DNA from: Streptomyces erythrochromogenes
Lineage (GTDB): Bacteria > Actinomycetota > Actinomycetes > Streptomycetales > Streptomycetaceae
Reading direction: 5' to 3'
Length of the DNA: 64,000 bases
Assembly: GCF_036170895.1 (NCBI RefSeq)
Contig: NZ_CP108036.1
Coordinates: forward strand, 3,844,001 to 3,908,000
Shown here: piece after piece, positions 24,626-32,649 of the stretch
Layout of the letters: each line of letters starts with the position of its first letter
How positions within the stretch are numbered: position 1 is the first letter of the stretch
Made by a program: the position numbers and the translations under genes
The notes under the pieces: generated by a model
Databases searched by the model: none
What the model saw: only the letters and a program-made list of their open reading frames with translations
Told to the model about the DNA's origin: nothing

Positions 24626-27543
24626 GCGGGAACGCGCCGGTCGACCCGGCCGAGGTGCCGGTCTTCACGGGGAATCTGGCGACGCTGGACGAGAAGGTCA
24701 AGCTGATCTCGTCGGGCGGGGCCACGGTCTCGACGAAGGCCTCGGACGTCCACACGAGCTTCGGCGGCCTGCAGGCCTTCTACCAGGCACCGGAGGCGGA
24801 CCAGCTCTTCGCGACGACGAAGCCCGTCTCGGACCTGGGCCTGAAGCTCAGCTCCGACATGTGCACCATCGCCGGCGCACTCGGCACCTACTCCCGCGAC
24901 GCCGCGCCCATCGTCAAGAAGCTGGAGAGCCTGAAGGCGGAGGCGGAAGCGTTCCGCACGAAGGTCTCCAAGGAGGACAAGTGGCGTGAAGACGGCGACC
25001 TGATCGACGAGAACCTCGACCGCCGCAACGAGATCGCCGAGGTGTGGGCCCAGTTCCAGGAAGTGGAGCGGGCGGCCTACGCCAAGATCGTCGCACTCGT
25101 GGGCGGCAAGCCGCTCCGGGTGAACGACGGCTCCAACGCCAAGGACATGTACGGCTACGACGCCGAGGCGATGAAGCAGTCCAAGTCCCTGCCCTGGGGC
25201 GACGCGGTGGAGGAGTCCATCCCCGCGTGGCAGATCTGGGAGCACGCCTGGGAGTTCGGCAAGGGCGTCGTGGTCGACGGCATCTGGGGAACCCTCAAGG
25301 GCCTCGGCGGGCTGGTCGGCCTTCAGGGCTGGGACGTGTTCAAGCAGTCCTGGACGGGCCTGGCCAAGCTGGGCACCGGCCTGGCGATCTCCACGATCCC
25401 GGGCGTCGGCCCCCTCTTCCTGGCCGCGCCGGACGACAAGCTGCCCTCGTGGCTGCGTGACTCCCGTACCGCGATGAAGGAGACGGGCAAGGCGCTCCTG
25501 GCCTGGGACCAGTGGGGCTCCAACCCCGGCCGCGCGGCAGGTGCGGTCACCTTCAACGTCGTGACCACGATCTTCACCGGCGGCGCGGGCGGCGCCGTCT
25601 CCGGCGCGGGCAAGGCCGGCGCGGTCGCCAAGACCCTGTCCTTCGCGGGCAAGGCGGGCCACGCGATCGACCCGATGACGTACATCTTCAAGGGCGCGGG
25701 CGCGGGCTTCTCGAAGATCGGCGACGTGATGGCCGGCCTGAAGGGCATGGGCCAGGTCCAGGTCCCGAACATCAACCTCGACGGCGCGATCGCCCTCCCC
25801 GAGGGAGCCATCCACCTCCCCGACGGCGCGATCCACCTCCCGTCGGGCTCGGCCGTCCCGGACGGCGCGACGAAACTCCCCGACGGCAACATCAAACTGC
25901 CCGAGGGCACCACCACGTTCCCCCCGGGCACGGTCAAGCTCCCGGTGGACGGCCCGCCGAAGTTCATGGACCCCGACGGCAACATCTTCAAGGCAGACGG
26001 CTCCCTCGACCAGTCCGTCAAGGACGCCCCGACGGGCAAGCCGGACGCGGACTCGGGCGTACCGCGCACCGAGGCCCCCAAGACGGACACCCCGTCCACC
26101 GCCAGGGTCCCGGAGCGCGAACTGGTCGGCGTCGGCGCCCGCGGCGGCGACAACGGCATCAACCTGAGCAGCAACATCTCCGACCCGGTCCACTCCTTGG
26201 ACAACGGCCCCCGCGGCGCCGACCACACCCCGGGCGGCCACGCCCCGGACAACATGCCGCGCAACGACCTCAACAACCCCGGCGGCTCCCGCCCGGACTC
26301 CCCGTCCCCGACGGGCGCCACCCACCCGGACACCCCGTCCACGGCCGGCACCCACGCGGACGGCCCGGGTGGCACGGGCAACCACGGCGACGGCCCCGGC
26401 TCGGGCGGCACCCGCCCGGACACCCCGGGCACGGGCAACACCCTCCCGGACGCGCCGGGCACGGGCGGCGTCGACGACGCAGCGCGCGCGGGCGACGACG
26501 CGACCCCACCGGCGAACACGACCACGCCGGGGGCCGGTTCGCCCAGCCCGAGCCGGGTGATCCCCGACCCTCCGAGCTTCATGCGCGAGGGAGACAACCC
26601 CTACGGACCTCGGGGATCGCTCACGGCCGAACAGATCGTGGAAATCCAGGTCTACCGCGCCAATTACGAGCCCGGCTATTTCAAGCAGTATTACGAGGAG
26701 CGCGGCTACCGACACCTCGTCGATGTCGCGGACGAGAGCGGATTCCCGCCGAAGCAGCTGATCAAGGACCCGGCGAACCCCGACGTCTGGATAACCAAGG
26801 ACAATGCGCCGCCGGCCTTTCCGGCGAAGTACTATGACGCGTCCTGGGATCGCCGGGGGACCGCGGGGCAGCTCAACAACCCGCAAGTGCAGAACCTGCT
26901 GGACGAAGCGGCCCGTAAGCGTCACGAGGCGGTCACGGCGGACAACAAGCTGCACGATCCGCTCGCGGCCGCCAAGAAGGCCTGGGAAGCCAGCCCAACA
27001 GCGCAGAACAAAGCGGCATATGACGCCCTCAAGGCGCAGCACGCCCCTTACCACGACGCGATGTCGAAGGCCACGGAGGCATACGGCGAGGCCGTGGCCC
27101 GCAACCATGTCATCCCGAAGTTCTACGACGGCGCGAAGTGGGAGCCGACCGCCGGCCCGAAGAACGGAAATGACCAATTCGACCAGGTTTGGCGGCGTAA
27201 GGAATCCGAAGGATTCGTCGTCATCGAAGCGAAGAGCGACATCAAGACGGCCATCAACGAGCGCACGCTTCCGACCGGCTACAAGGCCAGGCAGGGATCG
27301 CGTGAATACTTCCTCGACATCATGAACGAGATGTGGAAGAGGGCGCAGGCCGGCGATGCCGCCGAGCTCCAGTTGTACACTGACCTCAAGAAGGCCCTGA
27401 TAGCGGACAAGGTTGAATACATCCTCGTCAAGGGCGATTCCCACGGGCCGACTCACGGGGGCTTCAAGAGTCGTCGATTCAACATCGGCACGTTCAAGGA
27501 CGAAGATTTCACCTTCGAGGCCACTAACAGGAGCGATCCGTGA
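24622..27543 (+). CDS. type VII-linked polymorphic toxin with restriction-endonuclease-like C-terminal domain
   Basis: A 973-residue modular effector. Residues 1-170 are helical and LXG/WXG-like (VPVFTGNLATLDEKVKLISS and so on), expected to be the T7SS export part. About 205-375 is a hydrophobic Gly/Ala-rich region. Residues about 386-440 hold short repeats of the LP-E/D-G type (LPEGAIHLPDGAIHLPSG). About 527-640 is a Thr/Pro/Gly/Asp-rich linker. The C-terminal domain (about 647-973) holds D854 in NDQFDQVW and E869-x-K871 in GFVVIEAKSD, the D...ExK pattern of PD-(D/E)XK nucleases, followed by ARQGSREYFLDIMNEMWKRA, a pattern I associate with REase-type polymorphic toxins. Codon use becomes less G/C-biased from about base 26580. 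Imm49 genes follow at once. Nuclease activity is inferred. Confidence 0.85.
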   Translation: MSGNAPVDPAEVPVFTGNLATLDEKVKLISSGGATVSTKASDVHTSFGGLQAFYQAPEADQLFATTKPVSDLGLKLSSDMCTIAGALGTYSRDAAPIVKKLESLKAEAEAFRTKVSKEDKWREDGDLIDENLDRRNEIAEVWAQFQEVERAAYAKIVALVGGKPLRVNDGSNAKDMYGYDAEAMKQSKSLPWGDAVEESIPAWQIWEHAWEFGKGVVVDGIWGTLKGLGGLVGLQGWDVFKQSWTGLAKLGTGLAISTIPGVGPLFLAAPDDKLPSWLRDSRTAMKETGKALLAWDQWGSNPGRAAGAVTFNVVTTIFTGGAGGAVSGAGKAGAVAKTLSFAGKAGHAIDPMTYIFKGAGAGFSKIGDVMAGLKGMGQVQVPNINLDGAIALPEGAIHLPDGAIHLPSGSAVPDGATKLPDGNIKLPEGTTTFPPGTVKLPVDGPPKFMDPDGNIFKADGSLDQSVKDAPTGKPDADSGVPRTEAPKTDTPSTARVPERELVGVGARGGDNGINLSSNISDPVHSLDNGPRGADHTPGGHAPDNMPRNDLNNPGGSRPDSPSPTGATHPDTPSTAGTHADGPGGTGNHGDGPGSGGTRPDTPGTGNTLPDAPGTGGVDDAARAGDDATPPANTTTPGAGSPSPSRVIPDPPSFMREGDNPYGPRGSLTAEQIVEIQVYRANYEPGYFKQYYEERGYRHLVDVADESGFPPKQLIKDPANPDVWITKDNAPPAFPAKYYDASWDRRGTAGQLNNPQVQNLLDEAARKRHEAVTADNKLHDPLAAAKKAWEASPTAQNKAAYDALKAQHAPYHDAMSKATEAYGEAVARNHVIPKFYDGAKWEPTAGPKNGNDQFDQVWRRKESEGFVVIEAKSDIKTAINERTLPTGYKARQGSREYFLDIMNEMWKRAQAGDAAELQLYTDLKKALIADKVEYILVKGDSHGPTHGGFKSRRFNIGTFKDEDFTFEATNRSDP

Positions 27544-28394
27544 CGGTGATTGTGGAGCGGCACCCCATTCCTACGGTGGACGAGCAGGTCACAGCCCGCC
27601 TGGCCCAGGAGTTCGAGACGAGCATCAAGAACCTGGACGCCTCGCCCGCGATCGTCGGCATGGCCCTGAACGAGGCGCTCCTCCAGGTGCAGGTCCACCA
27701 GGCCCTGAACCCGACCGGCAACCGGTTCGGCACATGGGACGCCACGGTCTCTGCCATGCAGGTGGGCTCGGCGGCCTTTGCCGCCGCCTCCGTCACCGAG
27801 GGATCGATGGAGGCTCGCATCTCGCACGAAATGCGGACGATCTCAGCCACCGGACCGCAGTTCTATGCGAACGCGGGCAACTGGCTGACGACCCTGTGGT
27901 TCGTGATCATCTGTCGCGACCAGCCCCGCATGAACGAGATGTGCCGGGTCCCGCTCGATCTGCTGAGGGCATCCGGAGCCGAGGGCGACGAGTACGTCTA
28001 CCACTGGGTCGACGCCCTCCAGACGTACTGGCACGAGCAGCCCGGCCTGCTGGAGAAGCTGACGGCAGCCATTGAGCAGTCCCACCCGGACATCGCGACG
28101 AGCGTGCCCAGTGACCTGCTCCAGTGCGTCCTCTACCCTCCGATCAACCTCTTCTACCAGTTCCTGCGCAAGGACGAAGAAGGGTTCAACCGGGCGCTGG
28201 CGGAAGCCCTGGAACTCCACAAGTCCTACTGGAACACCCCCGAGCGGGCAGGGGACATCGCAGGGTTCCTCGCCCTCGCCCCGTTGGCCATCGCCTGTCT
28301 CGCGTACGACGCGGGCCTTGAGATCGAGGTCGAGTCCGACTACCTTCCGCTCCGCCTCCTCGACCGTTCCTGGCTGGGCGAGTTCGACACGTGA
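27540..28394 (+). CDS. Imm49 family immunity protein, copy 1
   Basis: A 284-residue protein of the Imm49 family, recognised by MTVIVERHPIPTVDEQV at the start, YVYHWVDALQTYWHEQPGLL in the middle and LAPLAIACLAYDAGLEIEVE with ESDYLPLRLLDRSWLGEF at the end. Immunity proteins bind and neutralise the toxin domain encoded just upstream. Its GTG start at 27540 overlaps the toxin stop (GTGA), the tightest possible coupling, which identifies it as the likely cognate antidote. Its own stop overlaps the start of the decayed third copy at 28391 in the same way. Confidence 0.85.
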   Translation: MTVIVERHPIPTVDEQVTARLAQEFETSIKNLDASPAIVGMALNEALLQVQVHQALNPTGNRFGTWDATVSAMQVGSAAFAAASVTEGSMEARISHEMRTISATGPQFYANAGNWLTTLWFVIICRDQPRMNEMCRVPLDLLRASGAEGDEYVYHWVDALQTYWHEQPGLLEKLTAAIEQSHPDIATSVPSDLLQCVLYPPINLFYQFLRKDEEGFNRALAEALELHKSYWNTPERAGDIAGFLALAPLAIACLAYDAGLEIEVESDYLPLRLLDRSWLGEFDT

Positions 28395-28607
28395 CCGTCA
28401 TCGTCAGTCGGAATGTTCACCGGGGGACACGGAAGAGAAGTGGGCTGAATCTCCCGGCGAGAACCTGACGCAGTCCATCGACAGGCTGGAGCAGTACCCG
28501 CACTCACTCGGCCGGAACTTCGGCAAGGCGCTCCTGCATCTCGAGGCCCGCTGCACGGTCGATCCACGGGCAGCGAAGTCGGAGACCTGTTACCCACGAA
28601 GGCACAC
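28391..28607 (+). pseudogene. decayed Imm49 gene (frameshift and large internal deletion)
   Basis: The stretch begins with an intact Imm49-like start, GTG at 28391 (VTVIVSRN), overlapping the previous stop. The frame then breaks near the G5 run at 28422-28426; in the next frame the family sequence continues as GDTEEKWAESPGENLTQSID, RLEQYPHSLGRNFGKALLHL and EARCTVDPRAAKSET, and then stops after a few unrelated residues. This matches only the first 70-75 residues of an Imm49 protein, so about 600 bases of the 3' part are gone. A one-base deletion near the G run plus a 3' deletion explains it. Confidence 0.75.
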
Positions 28608-29456
28608 ATGACCGTGATCGTCCCCCGGCAGGACTATCCGAAGGACGACATGGCGGCGGTGGTGCCCGTCATGGAAGGGTCGCTGTCCTGCTCGCTGGAG
28701 AAGTTCGAGACCTCGCACAACTCCAGGTCGGGCGCGGTCATGACTGCGCTGAACGTCGCCCTCGTCCGCTCTGCCGCTGACCCCCGCGCCGCCATGCGGG
28801 AGACCTGGGAGTCCTGGCGGCTAGCCATGCAGGTGCACTCGGCCGTCTTCGCCGCCACCACCGCTCCCGACCGGGAGACGGTCACCTGCAGGATCCGCCA
28901 CGAAGAGCGCCACCTGGACACCACCGGGCAGCAGACCTACCTCAGCGCCCACACCTGGATCGACGCCTTCTACCTCGCGATCATCTGCCGTGACGCAGCC
29001 CGCCTCGAAATGCTGGCGCGGATCCCGGTGTCCCTGCTGCGCGCCTTCGGCGGTCGGCTGGACGAGTACGCGTACGCCTGGGTGGAGACCCTCCAGAGCT
29101 TCTGGCTCCGCCGTGACGACCTGGGCGCACACCTGGGGCGGGCCGTGAACCTGTGCGTTCCCGAGCAGGCCCGGACCCTCGACCGGGACGAGATCGCACA
29201 GCTCCGCCGCCCGCCGATCATGATGCTCTACCGCTACCTGCGCGGTGACGTCAGCGGCTTCAACGAGTCCCTGGCCGACGCCCTGCGGCAGCACAAGGAG
29301 TACTGGACCGCCGACGAGGACCGGAAGGTGATCATCCACGGCGTCGTCGCCATTGGACCGCTGGCGATCGCCTGCCTGGCCAAGGCCAACGGACTCCCGG
29401 TCGAGGTCGAGTCCGACTACCTGCCCCTCGCCCTCCTCGACTTCGCCTGGCGGTGA
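28608..29456 (+). CDS. Imm49 family immunity protein, copy 2
   Basis: A 282-residue Imm49 protein, paralogous to the one at 27540 and collinear with it: MTVIVPRQDYPKDDMAAVV, YAYAWVETLQSFWLRRDDL, MMLYRYLRGDVSGFNESLAD and LAIACLAKANGLPVEVESDY. ATG at 28608 has GAAGG 6 bases upstream. Copies 1 and 2 differ widely outside these motifs, as expected if they protect against different toxin variants; copy 2 has no toxin of its own here and may be an orphan immunity gene guarding against rivals' toxins (inference). Confidence 0.85.
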   Translation: MTVIVPRQDYPKDDMAAVVPVMEGSLSCSLEKFETSHNSRSGAVMTALNVALVRSAADPRAAMRETWESWRLAMQVHSAVFAATTAPDRETVTCRIRHEERHLDTTGQQTYLSAHTWIDAFYLAIICRDAARLEMLARIPVSLLRAFGGRLDEYAYAWVETLQSFWLRRDDLGAHLGRAVNLCVPEQARTLDRDEIAQLRRPPIMMLYRYLRGDVSGFNESLADALRQHKEYWTADEDRKVIIHGVVAIGPLAIACLAKANGLPVEVESDYLPLALLDFAWR

Positions 29457-29531
29457 GTCCGACGCGTAGGCGGGGCCGGGAGCTTGAGTAGGGTGGCCGT
29501 GGATCAACGCGGACCAGGGGGGAGATCGCCG

Positions 29532-30425
29532 ATGCAAGCACTGCACCACGACGATCCTCCGCGGATCGGGCCCCACGTCACCCTGGGCCGGCTCGACGAC
29601 GAGCCCGAACACACCGCCGCCGAAAGACGCTTCATCGTCCGAGGTGCCGACGGCGAGCGCACCTTCCTCCTCCGGATCCCCCGGCACGGCACCGACCCGA
29701 CCCGCTGGGCGATCGAGGCCGAGGGGGCGCGCCGGCTCTCCATACCCGGGCTCCTGCCGGTCGAGGAGGTCGGCGGCGGCCCGGCCGAACTCCCCTGGTG
29801 CACGGCGCCGTACGTCCCCGCCCTCCCGCTGCCCGCCGCCCTGCGGGCCCACGGCGGGCCGCTGCCCGGCCCGGTCGTACAGGCTCTGGGCGCGGCCCTC
29901 GCCCGCACGCTGGCCACCGCCCACGCGCAGGGCGTCACGCACGCGGGCCTGTCCCCCGCCGCCGTGCTGCTCACCGCCGACGGCCCCCGCCTGAGCTGCT
30001 TCGGCGCGGTACGGGCCGCGGCGCCCGACGGCGAGCACCGCAGCGGCCTGCCGGGGCTCGACTCCGGCAGCCTCGCCCCGGAGCAGGCGGCCGGCGGCCG
30101 GCCCCGCCCGCCGGGCGACGTGTACGCGCTGGGGGCGGTGCTCGCCTACGCCGCGACCGGGCACACCGTCCCCGAACGCGACGAGCTGCCCGGCTTCCTG
30201 CGCGAGCCGGTCACGGCCTGCCTCTCCCGCGACCCCGCGCGGCGGCCGCAGGCGCAGCAGCTCTTCCCCCACCCGGAGCCGGCGGCGCATGCGGCCACCG
30301 TCCTGGACACGGCCACCCCGAGCCCGATCCCCCTCCCGGCGTCCGTCGTCGTCGCCCTCGCGCACCAGTCGGCACAGGTCCTCGCGGCCGAACTCCCCGT
30401 TCCTGCTCACCGGATAGACCGCTGA
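29532..30425 (+). CDS. Ser/Thr pseudokinase
   Basis: A 297-residue protein with the shape of a Hanks-type kinase domain but without its active site. The catalytic-loop HRD is replaced (THAGLSPAAVLLTADGPRL aligns with HRDLKPxNxxL), the DFG is CFG (LSCFGAVR), and no glycine-rich loop is seen. The later kinase helix region remains (GDVYALGAVLAYAATGHTVP). ATG at 29532 follows GGGGGGAG. Its stop overlaps the start of the true kinase by one base (TGATG), so it is coupled to it and may regulate or scaffold it (inference). Confidence 0.8.
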   Translation: MQALHHDDPPRIGPHVTLGRLDDEPEHTAAERRFIVRGADGERTFLLRIPRHGTDPTRWAIEAEGARRLSIPGLLPVEEVGGGPAELPWCTAPYVPALPLPAALRAHGGPLPGPVVQALGAALARTLATAHAQGVTHAGLSPAAVLLTADGPRLSCFGAVRAAAPDGEHRSGLPGLDSGSLAPEQAAGGRPRPPGDVYALGAVLAYAATGHTVPERDELPGFLREPVTACLSRDPARRPQAQQLFPHPEPAAHAATVLDTATPSPIPLPASVVVALAHQSAQVLAAELPVPAHRIDR

Positions 30426-32626
30426 TGCTCTTCCCCCTCGTGCACGACGACCCGCACGCACTCGGCGGCCACCGCCTCGTCGCCCGTCTGGGCAGCGGCG
30501 GCATGGGCACGGTCTACCTCGCCCGCTCGGCCGCCGGCCGGACGGTGGCGCTGAAGACGATGCACGCCCACATCGCCACCGATCCCGCCGTCCGCACCCG
30601 CTTCCGCCTGGAGGTGGACGCGGCGCGCGTCATGGGTCCCGTCCACGGCGCCCGGGTCTTCGACGCCGACCCGCTCGCCGAGACCCCCTGGCTGGCCACC
30701 GAGTACGTCCTCGGCCCGTCCCTCGACGAGGCCGTCTCCGTGGCGGGCCCCCTCCCCGAGCCTGCGGTGCGCGCCCTGGGAACCGCGCTCTGCGCGGCTC
30801 TGGCGCAGCTCCACGCCTCGGACGTCGTCCACCGCGACCTGAAGCCCTCCAACATCATGATCACCGCCGAGGGCCCCAAGATCATCGACTTCGGGATCGC
30901 CCGCGCCCTCGGCGACGACCGCCTCACCCGCACCGGCACCGCCGCCGGCACGCCCGCCTTCATGTCCCCCGAGCAGGCCACCGGCCTCGAACACACACCC
31001 GCGGGCGACGTCTTCGCCCTCGCCGGCGTCCTCACCTACGCCGCCACCGGCCACGGCCCCTTCGGCAGCGGCAGCCACGCCGACCTCATGTACCGCGTCC
31101 GCTACGCCGACCCCGACCTCACCGGAGTTCCGCCGGCCCTGCTCCCGGTCCTGGCGCACTGCCTCGCCAAGGATCCCGCCGACCGGCCCACCACCGACGC
31201 GCTCGCCGCCCGGCTGCGTACCGGAGAGGGAGGATTCGCCGACCGCCTCCCCGAAGCGCTGCTCATGGAGATCGCCCGCCGCGTCGGCGGCGTCTGGAGC
31301 GACGCGCCCCACCGCCTGCCGGCCCCACCGGGACACGGCCTCGCCGCGACCCTCCCGAGCGGCTCGCAGCCGCCGTCACCGTCCCCGTCCGTCCTGTCGC
31401 GCCGCCGGCTCCTCGCCCTCGGCGGGGGTTCCGTGCTCGGCGCGGCCGCGGTCGGAGCCGGCACCTGGGCATGGCTGGGCCATAAGGACACCGACGACCC
31501 GAAGCCGCACGCGACCACGTCCAAGGGACCCGCGTGGGACCTGCTCTGGCAGGTGCAGGAGAACAGCATCAGCGATCCGCTGATTCCCCCCGCACCGCTC
31601 GTCCTGGACGGACTGCTCCTCGTGGGCGAGAACGGCATGCAGGGTCTGGATCCGGCGACGGGAGCGGTGAAGTGGCCGGATCCCGAAGTCTGGTTCATGC
31701 GCCGCGCCGCCTCGGACGGCAAGCAGCTCTACGCCGCCGACTACACCACCGTGGAGAGCGATCCGCTGCGCGTCTCCGTGATCGATCCGGCCACCGGAAG
31801 GCTCCGGGAGCCGTTCAGCGAACTCAAGGACCTGAGGGCGATCCTCTTCGGAACCCAACTGCTCTGCGCGACGGCTGACGCCGTCTACCTGGTGGGAGGC
31901 CGGGGCACCCACACGGGCACCAGCTTCGGCAAGGACCAGACGTGGTTCCTGCTCGGCATCGACGTCCGCTCGGGCAACAAGCTCTGGGAGGTGCCGCTGC
32001 CCGCCCGGCCGGACAAGTCCGAGCGCCTGCACTTCCTGTCCGCCCGCGCGGTGGGCAAGCACCTGGTCCTCGTCCAGCAGTCCGCGGAGGGGGAACCGCG
32101 CCTCGTCGTGCACGACGCGCTGACGGGCAGGGCGCTGTGGAACAAGCCGCTCGACGGAAAGCAGTCGGCGCTCAGCCGGGCCCGCGTGGCCGTGGACGAC
32201 CGGCACGTGTACCCGGCGGCCGGTGAACTCACCGCGCTCGGCCTCGCCGACGGCAAGCCGGCCTGGCGCTTCCAGGGCCAGGCGCCGACAGCACGGTTCG
32301 GCCCACCGGCCGTCAAGGACGGTGTGGTGTACGCGGTCGAGGAGAACCGCGGCATGGTGGCGCTCGACGCCTCGAACGGCACCCTGCGGTGGGCGGAGAA
32401 GAGCCGGGCGGTCCCGTTCGAGGACCTCGACACCCCGCCGGCGGTCGGGGTGGGGCACGTGTACGCGTACAGCACGGCCGCGTCCGGCCTGATGGCCGCG
32501 GACATCCGGACCGGCGCCGTCACCCGCCCCTTCAAAGCCGCCAAGGCCCGGTACTTCGCCCACCCGTCCGCCGGCCGGCTCATCGCCCTCGGCGACGAGT
32601 ACACCGCCGCGTACCCCCTCTCCTGA
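30425..32626 (+). CDS. Ser/Thr protein kinase fused to PQQ-like beta-propeller, copy 1
   Basis: A 733-residue membrane kinase. Residues about 15-270 are an active Hanks-type kinase: Gly loop GSGGMGTVYLA, catalytic lysine in VALKTM, D138 in VVHRDLKPSNI and DFG in IIDFGIAR. A Pro/Ser linker leads to a twin-arginine-like SRRRLLALGGGSVLG at about 325 and a hydrophobic helix, followed by an outer PQQ-like propeller of about 360 residues (LDPATGAVKWPDP, IDVRSGNKLWEVPL, LDASNGTLRWAEKS). It resembles receptor kinases such as PknD with an outer propeller sensor. It forms an operon with the pseudokinase before it and the second kinase 23 bases after it. Confidence 0.9.
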   Translation: MLFPLVHDDPHALGGHRLVARLGSGGMGTVYLARSAAGRTVALKTMHAHIATDPAVRTRFRLEVDAARVMGPVHGARVFDADPLAETPWLATEYVLGPSLDEAVSVAGPLPEPAVRALGTALCAALAQLHASDVVHRDLKPSNIMITAEGPKIIDFGIARALGDDRLTRTGTAAGTPAFMSPEQATGLEHTPAGDVFALAGVLTYAATGHGPFGSGSHADLMYRVRYADPDLTGVPPALLPVLAHCLAKDPADRPTTDALAARLRTGEGGFADRLPEALLMEIARRVGGVWSDAPHRLPAPPGHGLAATLPSGSQPPSPSPSVLSRRRLLALGGGSVLGAAAVGAGTWAWLGHKDTDDPKPHATTSKGPAWDLLWQVQENSISDPLIPPAPLVLDGLLLVGENGMQGLDPATGAVKWPDPEVWFMRRAASDGKQLYAADYTTVESDPLRVSVIDPATGRLREPFSELKDLRAILFGTQLLCATADAVYLVGGRGTHTGTSFGKDQTWFLLGIDVRSGNKLWEVPLPARPDKSERLHFLSARAVGKHLVLVQQSAEGEPRLVVHDALTGRALWNKPLDGKQSALSRARVAVDDRHVYPAAGELTALGLADGKPAWRFQGQAPTARFGPPAVKDGVVYAVEENRGMVALDASNGTLRWAEKSRAVPFEDLDTPPAVGVGHVYAYSTAASGLMAADIRTGAVTRPFKAAKARYFAHPSAGRLIALGDEYTAAYPLS

Positions 32627-32649
32627 GCTCACAGAAAGCCTCGCACCCC

